The position numbers were made by a program, and so were the translations under genes. A DNA stretch of 60,042 nucleotides, taken from assembly GCA_902588835.1 (NCBI GenBank), contig CACIQQ010000008.1, positions 1 through 60,042 of the forward strand, given 5' to 3'. This document shows, piece after piece, positions 44,486-53,295 of the stretch. The notes under the pieces were generated by a model. The model was given only the letters and a program-made list of their open reading frames with translations, did not search any database and was not told where the DNA came from. Within the stretch, counting starts at the first letter, position 1; the number at the start of each line of letters is the position of its first letter. Source of the DNA: an uncultured Pelagibacteraceae bacterium (GTDB lineage Bacteria; Pseudomonadota; Alphaproteobacteria; Pelagibacterales; Pelagibacteraceae).

Positions 44486-44650
44486 TCAAATCTTAATTAA
44501 TTCAATTAAATTAGCGTTGATTACTTTTTTACCAACATTTTCAAAATTTACAGTAACTTTTTCTTTTATAATTGATTGTACTTGGCCGATTCCCCAATCT
44601 TTATTTTTAGGATTAATCACTTTGTCACCTGGTTCATAATCTAAAATCAT
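44486..44650 (-). CDS. DUF3553 domain protein (54 aa)
   Basis: An ATG at 44650 opens 54 codons. The peptide EPGDKVINPKNKDWGIGQVQ, followed by VTVNFENVGKKVIN, is the DUF3553 Tudor-like beta-barrel. Family members are also found fused to UvrD-like helicases, suggesting contact with RNA polymerase or nucleic acid. It is 6 nt upstream of the cysQ-like gene and shares a 43-nt divergent region with mnmA. Confidence 0.8.
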   Translation of the reverse strand: MILDYEPGDKVINPKNKDWGIGQVQSIIKEKVTVNFENVGKKVINANLIELIKI

Positions 44651-44693
44651 TTAATTTAGTTTTTTAAATAAAAATAGTATAATTTTAAAGTTT

Positions 44694-45809
44694 ATGAAAA
44701 ACAATTTAAACTCAATAGGAATTGACAAAAAGACAAAAGATACAGTCGTAGTTGTTGCAATGTCAGGAGGAGTAGACTCTTCAACAGTTGCTGGATTGAT
44801 GAAAAAAGAAGGTTACAAAGTTATTGGTATTACACTTAAACTGTACGACGATACCAAACAAGTCTCCCAATCGAAACAATGTTGCGCTGGACAAGATATA
44901 TTAGATGCAAAAAGAGTAGCCCATAAATTGGATATCGATCATAAAATTTTATATTACCAAAATAAATTTAAAGAGGGAGTTATTGATAATTTTGTTGAGA
45001 GCTACTTAAAAGGTGAAACTCCAATACCGTGTGTTCAGTGTAATCAAACAGTAAAATTCAAAGATCTTTTTATGGAAGCAAAAGATTTAAAAGCAGATGC
45101 CTTGATAACTGGTCATTATGTAAGATCGATATTTGATGGAAAAAAAAATGAAATGTATCGTGCAGAGGATCATAATAGGGATCAAAGCTATTTTCTATTT
45201 AATACAAAGAGGGATCAGCTTAATTTTCTAAGATTTCCTTTAGGAAACTTACTGAAAGATGAGACAAGAGAAATTGCAAAAAAACTTGATTTAAATGTAG
45301 CAGATAAACCAGATAGTCAGGATATTTGTTTTGTTCCTAATGGTGACTATTCATCTGTAATTAAAAAATTTGAACCTAAAGCGTTTGTAAAAGGAAATAT
45401 CAAAAACATTGAGGGAAAGGTAATTGGGGTTCATGATGGAATAGTAAATTTTACAATCGGACAAAGAAGAGGCATTAAGGTTTCCGATAAAGATCCATTG
45501 TATGTTATAGAAATTGATCCAAAGAGGAATGAAATAATTGTTGGGCCAAAAAAATACTTAGCAAAAAGAATTATTAATTTAGATAATCTTAATATTTTAT
45601 GTGATGGTAGCGAATTAAATGAAAAAGTTTACGTAAAGATAAGATCAACAGGTAAGTTAATTCCTTCAAAAGTTGAGGTATCAGATTCAAAAGCAAAAGT
45701 AAATTTAATGGAGGATGAATTTGGTGTTTCACCAGGTCAAGCATGTGTTTTTTATCAAAAAAATAAAAATGGTTATAAAGTTTTAGGTGGAGGTTGGATA
45801 AAAAACTAA
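44694..45809 (+). CDS. mnmA: tRNA-specific 2-thiouridylase
   Basis: A 371-aa MnmA. The PP-loop [20 protein letters not shown] (from about residue 22) binds ATP. Catalytic cysteines are in [17 protein letters not shown] and [12 protein letters not shown]. It adds sulfur to U34 of tRNA-Lys, Glu and Gln. Transcribed divergently from the DUF3553-cysQ unit. Confidence 0.97.
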   Translation: MKNNLNSIGIDKKTKDTVVVVAMSGGVDSSTVAGLMKKEGYKVIGITLKLYDDTKQVSQSKQCCAGQDILDAKRVAHKLDIDHKILYYQNKFKEGVIDNFVESYLKGETPIPCVQCNQTVKFKDLFMEAKDLKADALITGHYVRSIFDGKKNEMYRAEDHNRDQSYFLFNTKRDQLNFLRFPLGNLLKDETREIAKKLDLNVADKPDSQDICFVPNGDYSSVIKKFEPKAFVKGNIKNIEGKVIGVHDGIVNFTIGQRRGIKVSDKDPLYVIEIDPKRNEIIVGPKKYLAKRIINLDNLNILCDGSELNEKVYVKIRSTGKLIPSKVEVSDSKAKVNLMEDEFGVSPGQACVFYQKNKNGYKVLGGGWIKN

Positions 45810-46498
45810 TTACCCTTTTTTTTCCATAATAAAAAAGTAAATATATAAAATGTAATTACTCCCAAAAAATAATCCCATTCCAACGCGTGTTTAAGGTGTT
45901 TATTACCTGGCATACTTACCAAAGGTAAGGCAAGGATACCTACAAAAATTAAAATTGATACTAAAACAGCCTTACATTTTAGATATGTTTCATTAATAAA
46001 TGATTTAAGTTTTGACTTGATAGAGTAAAAAATTAAAACAAAATAAGTTTGGGCGGCTATCTCAAATATTATGAATGCCAACATTATTACTCGTCTAAAA
46101 AGTTTATACGCGTCAATATCAAACTTTATGCCTAAAAAAATTGAATGGATTACAAGACAAATTGCGGATCCAATTCCAAAGAAAAGCATTTTTTTTAAGT
46201 GTTTATGATTTCCATGAATGTTTAATATAATTTGTTTATTAAAGATCCAATATTTAATTAATAAATACGCAGTTAAAAACATAGCAGGCTTAAAAACTAA
46301 ATAAGTTGGAAAGTACCTTGCTGTTCTACTAATAGAAGCCCCACCATCTATGTAGGGAAATGTGAAATGTATTATATTTTCTTTATTAGGAAAAAGTTCG
46401 TGAAATTGAGTAATTAAAATTAAACAAGTATTTGTAGCAACAAATGGAACTATAAAAATCCAAATACTTAAGGACTTGACCCTTTTAATATTATCCAT
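45806..46498 (-). CDS. Six-span membrane protein, possibly Frag1/DRAM-like
   Basis: A 230-aa protein with about six hydrophobic segments. [25 protein letters not shown] resembles the first loop of Frag1/DRAM/Sfk1-type membrane proteins, which begins with a similar Pro-Tyr-Ile-Ser/Asp motif. This is a weak match. It is in the inner membrane and has no known function. A 27-aa basic peptide gene ends 11 nt upstream. Confidence 0.6.
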   Translation of the reverse strand: MDNIKRVKSLSIWIFIVPFVATNTCLILITQFHELFPNKENIIHFTFPYIDGGASISRTARYFPTYLVFKPAMFLTAYLLIKYWIFNKQIILNIHGNHKHLKKMLFFGIGSAICLVIHSIFLGIKFDIDAYKLFRRVIMLAFIIFEIAAQTYFVLIFYSIKSKLKSFINETYLKCKAVLVSILIFVGILALPLVSMPGNKHLKHALEWDYFLGVITFYIFTFLLWKKKGN

Positions 46499-46509
46499 TT
46501 TGAGCAGAA

Positions 46510-46593
46510 TTATTTCTTTTTATTTTTTTTTCTAGCTCTTCTTTTTTTTGAGCCCATTTTTCTTCGGCCTCTGTGTTTCTTTGGATAACCCAT
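46510..46593 (-). CDS. Short highly basic peptide (27 aa)
   Basis: The frame ATG 46593 to TAA 46510 encodes MGYPKKHRGRRKMGSKKR and nine further Lys/Arg/Ala/Asn residues; about two thirds of all residues are Lys or Arg. A good ribosome-binding site (GGAG, 7 nt before the ATG) and a promoter-like pair (TTGAAT-17 nt-TATATC on the minus strand, 46633-46661) support expression. Such composition is seen in tiny ribosome-associated proteins. No named family is recognised. Confidence 0.55.
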   Translation of the reverse strand: MGYPKKHRGRRKMGSKKRRARKKNKKK

Positions 46594-46632
46594 TATTATC
46601 TCCTATTTATTATTTTATTGACTTATATAAGG

Positions 46633-46661
46633 GATATAGCATTGTCCCCATAAGTATTCAA
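46633..46661 (-). promoter_or_regulatory. Candidate promoter of the 27-aa basic peptide gene
   Basis: On the minus strand TTGAAT (46661-46656) and TATATC (46638-46633) are 17 nt apart, the ideal spacing. The gene starts at 46593, with GGAG just before it. AT-rich DNA makes chance matches common, so this is moderate support. Confidence 0.45.
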
Positions 46662-46668
46662 TTTTTTT

Positions 46669-47842
46669 ATGAGCTATTCTTTTAAAACATTTTTAAAACA
46701 CACTGCAAAAGATTTTCATAATCAGTCCGTGAATCCTCCCGTAGTTAGGGCATCAACTATTATTTTTAAATCCATGCAAGATATAAGAAAAACTCAAAAG
46801 AAGAATATAAAAGACCCAACCGGAGGACACTATGACTATGGAAGACAAGGAACATCAACGACACACACACTTTCAAAAATTTTAACAAAACTAGAAGAGT
46901 CTTATCATGTTTTTCTAACACCAACTGGTTTTGGCTCTGTTTTTTTAGCAATATTCAGTGTTGTAAGACCTGGGGATGAAATAATAGTTGCTGACCCTGT
47001 TTACAGTCCTACACGATTGTTAACTAAAGATTATTTAAAAGAATTTAATATAAATACGAAATTTTATAATCCTCATGATCTAAATACGATCAAAAAAAAT
47101 ATAAGTAAAAAAACAAAACTTATATTTGTTGAGTGTCCTGGTAGTAATTCCTTTGAGTTTCAAGACCTATCAAAAATAATTTCTATAGCAAAAAGAAATA
47201 AGATTTTTACAGCAATTGATAATACGTGGGGAACACCATATTTTCTTAAGCCAATAAAGTTAGGTTTCGACATGTCCATTGTCTCAGCTACCAAATATTA
47301 TTCTGGACACTCTGATGTAATGGGTGGCAGTTTAGCAGTAAACAAAAAAGTATTCAAAAAGGTCCAATTAGCTGAAAAAATTACAGGACTTAGAATGGGG
47401 CCCGACGATGCTTATTTAGTAACTAGAGGTTTAAGAACTCTAGATGTGAGATTGGATAGGCATCAATTGAATGCTATGAAAGTTGCAAGTTTCTTGTCTA
47501 AGCACAAAAAAATTAAACTTTTATATCCATTTAAAAAAGGTTCCTTAAACTACAGCCTTTGGAAAAAATATTATAAAGGAGCATCTGGTTTAATGGGTTT
47601 AAGAATTAAATCATCAAAAAAAAAATGTTATAAAGTTTGTTAATTCTCTAAAATTATTTGGATATGGATATAGTTGGGGAGGTTTTGAAAGTTTGGCATT
47701 ACATCAAGAAATTAAAGAACAAGGCGATAGATCTTACTTAAATTTATCAAAAGATGAGCATATAGTAAGATTGCACATCGGATTAGAGGATCCAAAAGAT
47801 TTGATTGAAGATTTAAGAAGATCTCTTAAATTCATCAAATGA
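46669..47842 (+). CDS. metC: Cystathionine beta-lyase/MetC-like PLP enzyme, frameshifted in a poly-A tract
   Basis: A Cys/Met-metabolism PLP enzyme. PLP sites are in DNTWGTPYFLKP and the Schiff-base Lys in SIVSATKYYSGHSDVMGG. The first frame stops at 47643, but the conserved end VIKFVNSLKLFGYGYSWGGF then ESLALHQEIKEQGDRSYL, with the terminal RLHIGLEDP, follows in a second frame up to 47842. The break is at a run of ten As (47616-47625), where nine would keep the frame. RNA-polymerase slippage, a real mutation or a sequencing error could explain it. The rejoined protein is about 390 aa, normal for MetC. The stop overlaps the MFS start (ATGA). Confidence 0.85.
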
Positions 47843-49059
47843 GTTCAGAAAAATTTATTCAAAATAAACTAGCTCTGACGACATTGATTTGCGCGTGTGT
47901 AGTAGTTTTAATGTCTTTGAGTGTAAGACAAGTTTTTGGAATGTTTTTCATTGACTTTAATAATGATTTAGGAATTTCAAATACTGAATTTGGTTTAGCT
48001 ATAGGTATCCAAATGCTAGGTTGGGGACTATCTGGTCCAATTTTTGGAGTTCTCGCAGACAAATATGGAGGCCACAAATCAATTATCCTTGCATTTCTTT
48101 TTTACATCCTTGGAGTTTATTTTTTATATGCAGGCCCTAATACTGGGATTTACTTTCAAATCAGTTTAGGAGTTTTAATTGGTATTGGTTGTGGAGGTAC
48201 AGCAATTAGTATCCCAATGTCAATTGTTGGTAAACACTTTCCATTATCTAATAGAACAATTGCAATGAGCATGGTTACAGCTGTAGGTTCTTTTGGTTAT
48301 TTCCTTTCACCGCTTTTTACAAATTATTCCTTACAAAGTAATGGATGGGTAAATACCCTTTTTTATTTTATGATATTTTTATCTATAGGATTAATATTCG
48401 CTTATTTTGTTAGATCACCACAGCTAGATAAAACGAATGATGCTCACAATGATCAAGGATCTTTAGATGCTCTAAAAGAAGCATTTAGAAACAAAAGTTA
48501 TGTTTTGCTGGTTTCGGGATTCTTTGTATGTGGTTTTCATATTACTTTAGTTGGAACACATGTGCCTAAATATGTAGCAGACAGAGGTCTAGATGATTGG
48601 ACTGCAGCGATGATTTTATCTCTTATAGGTTTTTTTAATATCATAGGTTCTTTGTTAAGTGGCTATTTATCTACAAAGATGAGCAAAAAAATTATCTTAA
48701 GCTCTATTTATTTCTTAAGAGGTGTCTCAATTTGTTTTTTTATTTTCCTACCACCAAGTACTATTTCATCAATAATATTTGGTGCTAGCTTTGGTTTTTT
48801 ATGGTTATCCACTGTTCCAGCTACGAGTGGGATTGTGGCTCATATTTTTGGGACTAAGTATCTTGGCCTTTTATATGGTTTAGTTTTTTTAAGTCATCAA
48901 TTTGGATCTTTTTTTGGAGCATATCTTGGCGGACTTTTCTATGACATATATGGTTCTTATAACTATGCGTGGTATTTAGCAATTGCATTATCTATTTTTG
49001 CAGGCTTAATACACTTACCAATTAAAGAGCAAGCAATTGATAGATTACAAAAAGCATAA
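47839..49059 (+). CDS. MFS transporter
   Basis: A 406-aa 12-span major facilitator. The signature GVLADKYGGHKSI lies after helix 2 and SGYLSTKMSKK is its second-half copy. The general form is like bacterial oxalate/formate or sugar-acid carriers, but the substrate is not evident. It overlaps the MetC-like stop by 4 nt and the PabB-like start by 23 nt, so it may export or import a compound related to those genes. Confidence 0.9.
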   Translation: MSSEKFIQNKLALTTLICACVVVLMSLSVRQVFGMFFIDFNNDLGISNTEFGLAIGIQMLGWGLSGPIFGVLADKYGGHKSIILAFLFYILGVYFLYAGPNTGIYFQISLGVLIGIGCGGTAISIPMSIVGKHFPLSNRTIAMSMVTAVGSFGYFLSPLFTNYSLQSNGWVNTLFYFMIFLSIGLIFAYFVRSPQLDKTNDAHNDQGSLDALKEAFRNKSYVLLVSGFFVCGFHITLVGTHVPKYVADRGLDDWTAAMILSLIGFFNIIGSLLSGYLSTKMSKKIILSSIYFLRGVSICFFIFLPPSTISSIIFGASFGFLWLSTVPATSGIVAHIFGTKYLGLLYGLVFLSHQFGSFFGAYLGGLFYDIYGSYNYAWYLAIALSIFAGLIHLPIKEQAIDRLQKA

Positions 49060-50251
49060 ATCGAATTTTAGTCCTTATCTGGAGAAATTATATCAATCAG
49101 ATAAACCCATGGTCATCTATAAATATAAAGATGGATATAAAATATTTACAGATTTTTCAAAGAGGATAGTACTTAACAACTCAAACATAGAAAATTTTTT
49201 AAACAATATAACAAAAAAAAAATTTAGTAGGGAACAAGACCTTTATATAGGTTTTTTTGGCTATGAAATATTATGTAACTTGCTAAATATTAGAATTAAA
49301 AATCAAAAAAAGAATGGATTTTATAAGGGTCTTTTCTATAAACCAGAAACTATAATTACTTTATCAAAAAAAATTAAAATATCTTCAACACTAAAGAAAC
49401 AGAGTTTTAATTACCACTTTAATCAAACCAAAATATTAAAACCATTTAAAGTCAATATTAACTATGAAAAGTATAAAAGAATCTTCAATCTTTTTTCAAA
49501 AAAAATCAGAGCAGGTGAGACCTATCAAATAAAAATTTGCACAAAGTATAAAAATGAATCTGAGATAGATCCGGTCAGTTTTTTTTGGAAATTAATGAAG
49601 GCAAACTCCTCTCCCGAGGCCTTTATGATTAGAGACAAGAATTACTCTATTGTTAGTTGCTCTCCTGAAACTTTAATAGAAAAAAAGGGATTAAAGGTAA
49701 CAACGAAACCAATAGCCGGAACACTTAAAAAAAATCAAAAATTAAATAAATCTAAAGCTCTCAATTTCTTTAAGAACAATAATAAAGAGACAAAAGAACA
49801 TAATATGATTGTAGATATGGAGAGAAACGACTTATCAAAAATTTGTAAACCAGGAAGTGTAGTAATCAAAAGAAAAAAATATGTAGAGGAATATAAACAT
49901 TTGTATCACTACGTATCTACAATAGAGGGTAGATTAAAAAACAATATCAATCTTAAAAACATTATTAAATCGATGATGCCCGGTGGGTCTGTTATAGGTT
50001 GTCCAAAAATAAGAACACTCCAACTATTAAATAGTCAAGAAAAAGAGGGACGAAATATTTTTACAGGAAGTTTCGGATTTATTAAGTTTAATATGGATAT
50101 GCGGTTTAACATAATAATAAGATCAATTCTAAATTTCAAAAATATTTCAGAGATATCAGCAGCCTCAGGTGTTGTATTAGATAGTTCATCAAAAAAAGAA
50201 TTTAGTGAAAATTACATAAAAGCAAAATCATTATTGGAGTTATTTAAGTGA
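49037..50251 (+). CDS. pabB: Chorismate-utilising enzyme, PabB/TrpE type
   Basis: A 404-aa enzyme of the chorismate_bind family. TYQIKICTKY, SCSPETLIEKKGLKVTTKPIAG (PIAGT at 225-229), HNMIVDMERNDLSKICKPGS and MMPGGSVIGCPKIRTLQLL form the active site. The residue before Gly-Thr is Ala, as in anthranilate synthases; E. coli PabB has Lys in PIKGT. The neighbouring PabC-like gene favours PABA for folate, while the Ala favours anthranilate chemistry. The N-terminal half is unusually rich in Lys and Asn. Confidence 0.82.
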   Translation: MIDYKKHKSNFSPYLEKLYQSDKPMVIYKYKDGYKIFTDFSKRIVLNNSNIENFLNNITKKKFSREQDLYIGFFGYEILCNLLNIRIKNQKKNGFYKGLFYKPETIITLSKKIKISSTLKKQSFNYHFNQTKILKPFKVNINYEKYKRIFNLFSKKIRAGETYQIKICTKYKNESEIDPVSFFWKLMKANSSPEAFMIRDKNYSIVSCSPETLIEKKGLKVTTKPIAGTLKKNQKLNKSKALNFFKNNNKETKEHNMIVDMERNDLSKICKPGSVVIKRKKYVEEYKHLYHYVSTIEGRLKNNINLKNIIKSMMPGGSVIGCPKIRTLQLLNSQEKEGRNIFTGSFGFIKFNMDMRFNIIIRSILNFKNISEISAASGVVLDSSSKKEFSENYIKAKSLLELFK

Positions 50252-50808
50252 TATATATTATTGACCATCAAGATTCGTTTACATGGAATGTGGTTCATCA
50301 ATTTTCTCAATTTGATAAAGTTCATTGTTCCGATTATTTTGATATAAATAAAAAATTATTGAATAAATCAGATGTAATAGTTTTTTCTCCGGGCCCTGGT
50401 TCTCCAAAAGATTATCCAGAGACTTCAAAAATTTACAATAAATACAAGGGTAAAAAAAAAATGATTGGTATATGTTTAGGATTTCAGTTGATATTATACA
50501 ACGAAGGTGGAAAAATTAGACAACAAAATAAAATTTATCATGGTTATCAATCAAAAATTAAAGTCAATGGAAAAAGCAAAATTTTTAAAAAAAATAAAGT
50601 ATTTAATATTGGAAGATATCATTCGCTAAAGTTACATGAGCCGTATTTTTCAAAAAATCTCAATATCACAATGCGTTGTACAAAAACTAAAACAGCGATG
50701 GCTTTTGAGGATAATCTAAATAAAATTTATGGTTTTCAATTTCATCCTGACTCGTTCTTAACTGAAAATGGCAATTTTTTTATTAAAAAAATCTTATCAA
50801 GCAAATAA
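50248..50808 (+). CDS. pabA: Glutamine amidotransferase, PabA/TrpG type
   Basis: A 186-aa class I amidotransferase with GTG start (GTGA overlap with the previous stop). The oxyanion motif SPGPGSP and the nucleophile Cys76 in GICLGFQ are present. The triad His166 is in FQFHPDSF, but the usual Glu of H-P-E is Asp168. It supplies ammonia from glutamine to the PabB-like subunit. Confidence 0.87.
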   Translation: MIYIIDHQDSFTWNVVHQFSQFDKVHCSDYFDINKKLLNKSDVIVFSPGPGSPKDYPETSKIYNKYKGKKKMIGICLGFQLILYNEGGKIRQQNKIYHGYQSKIKVNGKSKIFKKNKVFNIGRYHSLKLHEPYFSKNLNITMRCTKTKTAMAFEDNLNKIYGFQFHPDSFLTENGNFFIKKILSSK

Positions 50809-51508
50809 TCAAAAAGAAATAGGATTCAAAGATTTATGGGGATCTTACGGAGTCTTTACTACTATAAGACTTTTTGGAAAACCTGGTAAGCTTATTTTAT
50901 TAAAAAGTCACATTAAGGGATTAATTAAATCTCTTAAAAAATATAAAATTTATTCAAAAAATATTGAGACAAATATTAAACATTTAATCAATTCAAGCAT
51001 TAATAAAAATATTAATTACGACCACTTATTTCGAATTGCTCTAACAAAAAAATTTATATCAATTTCTATTCGAAAAAGACTTAAACCAAAAAAGAATTTT
51101 GAACTTAAACTGATAAACTATAGAAGAATTGATCCTGAAACAAAAAATCTTTATTATAAGAAGATTTTAAAAGAATTGAATAAGTATGACCCAAGTAAAA
51201 TTGATATAGCTTTGGTCTATAAAGGAAAAATTTTAGAAACTTGTACTTCAAATATTTTATTTTTCAAAAATAGAGAGTTTTTTTCACCAAAAAATAATTG
51301 CTATATTGGAAATACAATTAACTATTTAAAAAGTAAGATTAAAATTTCATTTAAAGATATTAATTATAAAGATTTAAAAAAATTTGATGAAATAATGTTA
51401 ATAGGCTCGGGAAAAGGTGTGACACCTGTCAAGTATATCAAACAAATGAATTGGAAGAGTAAAAATAACTTTGGATATAAAAAAGTGAACAAATATTTGA
51501 ATTTTTAA
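50768..51508 (+). CDS. pabC: Aminotransferase class IV, PabC-like
   Basis: A 246-aa fold-type IV PLP protein, overlapping pabA by 41 nt; a later non-ATG start is possible. SYGVFTTIRLF at the N-terminus and GKILETCTSNILFFKNREFFSP match aminodeoxychorismate lyase and D-amino-acid aminotransferases. The Lys in KNLYYKKILKEL is the probable PLP base. It would release pyruvate from aminodeoxychorismate to form PABA. Confidence 0.8.
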   Translation: MAIFLLKKSYQANNQKEIGFKDLWGSYGVFTTIRLFGKPGKLILLKSHIKGLIKSLKKYKIYSKNIETNIKHLINSSINKNINYDHLFRIALTKKFISISIRKRLKPKKNFELKLINYRRIDPETKNLYYKKILKELNKYDPSKIDIALVYKGKILETCTSNILFFKNREFFSPKNNCYIGNTINYLKSKIKISFKDINYKDLKKFDEIMLIGSGKGVTPVKYIKQMNWKSKNNFGYKKVNKYLNF

Positions 51509-51513
51509 TCATT

Positions 51514-51918
51514 ATGAACGATCCAAATAATCCTTGTATATTCTGTAAGATTAATCAGAAAGAATTAATATTTGAAAATGATTATGCATATGCTTCTTCT
51601 GACAGTTATCCTGTTTCACAGTTACACTCATTAGTTGTTCCAAAGAGGTGTATCGAAAATTATTTTGAATTGGATGAAAAAGAAATCCTAGCTTGTAATG
51701 ATCTTATTAAAAAATTAAAAAAAAAAATAATGTCAGAAGATAAATCAGTTGAGGGTTTTAATATCGGAACAAATGCTGGAAAGGTTGCTGGCCAATCAAT
51801 ATTTCATTGTCATATACATGTGATTCCAAGAAGGAAAGGGGACGTGGATAATCCACAAGGTGGTGTAAGAAGCGTTATACCTTCAAAGCAACATTATACT
51901 CGAAAAATTAAAAAATAA
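51514..51918 (+). CDS. HIT-family hydrolase
   Basis: A 134-aa histidine-triad protein with the motif HCHIHVIPRRKGD and CIFCKINQ at the N-terminus, a zinc-binding Cys pair of many HIT proteins. It hydrolyses nucleotide phosphoramidates or dinucleotides. It lies 5 nt after pabC, but the link is likely incidental. Confidence 0.92.
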   Translation: MNDPNNPCIFCKINQKELIFENDYAYASSDSYPVSQLHSLVVPKRCIENYFELDEKEILACNDLIKKLKKKIMSEDKSVEGFNIGTNAGKVAGQSIFHCHIHVIPRRKGDVDNPQGGVRSVIPSKQHYTRKIKK

Positions 51919-51954
51919 TGTTCTTATTGGGCGAATAGTGCGCTTTAATCACTG

Positions 51955-51983
51955 TTGAACTATTTTTTTAAGTATACTAGTAA
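51955..51983 (+). promoter_or_regulatory. Candidate promoter of the aprM-aprBA operon
   Basis: TTGAAC (51955-51960) and TAGTAA (51978-51983) are separated by 17 nt, lying 21 nt before the aprM ATG at 52005. The -35 is near consensus and the -10 is imperfect. AT-rich background limits confidence. Confidence 0.4.
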
Positions 51984-52004
51984 TAATAAAATTTTTATAA
52001 AAAT

Positions 52005-52793
52005 ATGCTTACAACCAATCCATTTGCAATTTTAGCTGAAACAATTCCAATGATAGCAATTCAATCTTTTGTAATCATTATGGTCGGCTTAGTTATTTTA
52101 GGCACGGTATTGGATATGATACATAAAAAAAATGTTAAATATTTTTTCAATAATGCAAAAAAAGCAAAAAAATCGGCCAAAAGAGAGTTGAGAACAGGTG
52201 AAAGGTTGGCGGTTATTGGTAAAACAATAATTCATGATATCGGAACTACAGCAGAGCTAGGTTGGGGCAAAAGAAGAATTGCACATGTTTTAGGAATGTA
52301 TGGAACAATCCTTTTTTGGATTGGTTCTGCTGCAATGATATTTTTTTATACAGATTCTCAAACTCCAAACGTTTGGCCAATTCTTTGGCATGTCGGAGCA
52401 ATAATGACTTGTTTGGGTGGATACTGGTTTTGGCTTTTTTTAAGAGTAGATGTTGCAGCTGAAGCAAATTCGGTATTTAGAATAATTACTGCAGACTTAT
52501 TTGTTTTAGCACTCTTAGCTTCTGCTACTTTTGGTTTAATTTGGTCTTACTTACAGTTTAATCAAATGGTTGGATGGGACACTTTATTTCTAGTGCTTTT
52601 TGGGGTTTCAAATATAGTTTTATTTGGAGGCGTTTACTGGTCTAAGTTCGCTCACATGTTTTATAAACCTGGAGCAGCGATACAAAAAAATTTAGCTGAA
52701 GCTGATGGTTCAAGAGATAATCTTCCCCCACCAGCAGATGCGCCAGAACAGTTTGGGCTTGGCATAAAAAGAGAAGAGCCAAAACACTATTAA
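52005..52793 (+). CDS. aprM: AprM-like membrane anchor of APS reductase
   Basis: A 262-aa protein with about six hydrophobic helices (15-38, 91-115, 125-147, 160-182, 195-215). It precedes aprBA, as AprM does in sulfur-oxidising lineages, where it probably carries electrons between AprBA and the quinone pool. Family resemblance and position are the basis. The C-terminal tail (PPPADAPEQFGLGIKRE) is hydrophilic. Confidence 0.82.
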   Translation: MLTTNPFAILAETIPMIAIQSFVIIMVGLVILGTVLDMIHKKNVKYFFNNAKKAKKSAKRELRTGERLAVIGKTIIHDIGTTAELGWGKRRIAHVLGMYGTILFWIGSAAMIFFYTDSQTPNVWPILWHVGAIMTCLGGYWFWLFLRVDVAAEANSVFRIITADLFVLALLASATFGLIWSYLQFNQMVGWDTLFLVLFGVSNIVLFGGVYWSKFAHMFYKPGAAIQKNLAEADGSRDNLPPPADAPEQFGLGIKREEPKHY

Positions 52794-52824
52794 TATGTTA
52801 GAATTTAAAAAGGAGATAAAATAA

Positions 52825-53295
52825 ATGTCAACATTTGTATACATGACTAGGTGCGATGGTTGTGGCCACTGTGTAGATATCTGTCCTTCAGATATCATGC
52901 ATATAGATAAAAATATTAGAAGAGCAAAAAACATTGAACCAAATTTTTGTTGGGAATGTTATTCTTGTGTTAAAGCGTGTCCTAATCATGCGATAGATGT
53001 AAGAGGCTATGCTGACTTTGCCCCGATGGGTCACAGTGTAAGAGTAAGAAGAGAAGAAGAAAAAGGAACGATTTCTTGGAAAATAAAATTCAGAAATGGA
53101 ACAGAAAAAGATTTTGTATCTCCGATAACAACAAAGCCTTGGGGAAAATTCATTCCAAAACTTGCTGATGGCGATAAACCTAATCAAGGAGAAATTAATT
53201 CTCAAATACTTTATAACGAACCTCACGGTTTAAATACTGATAAAGATCTTCCAACTTTAGATAAGAACTCCTTTAAAAAAGGAGTTTATTATTAA
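52825..53295 (+). CDS. aprB: Adenylylsulfate reductase subunit beta
   Basis: A 156-aa iron-sulfur protein with two [4Fe-4S] motifs, CDGCGHCVDICPSD (about 10-23) and CWECYSCVKACPNH. The C-terminal tail is the AprB-type extension that wraps AprA. A strong ribosome-binding site AAGGAG (52810-52815) lies before the ATG. Its stop overlaps aprA by 1 nt (TAATG). Confidence 0.97.
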   Translation: MSTFVYMTRCDGCGHCVDICPSDIMHIDKNIRRAKNIEPNFCWECYSCVKACPNHAIDVRGYADFAPMGHSVRVRREEEKGTISWKIKFRNGTEKDFVSPITTKPWGKFIPKLADGDKPNQGEINSQILYNEPHGLNTDKDLPTLDKNSFKKGVYY

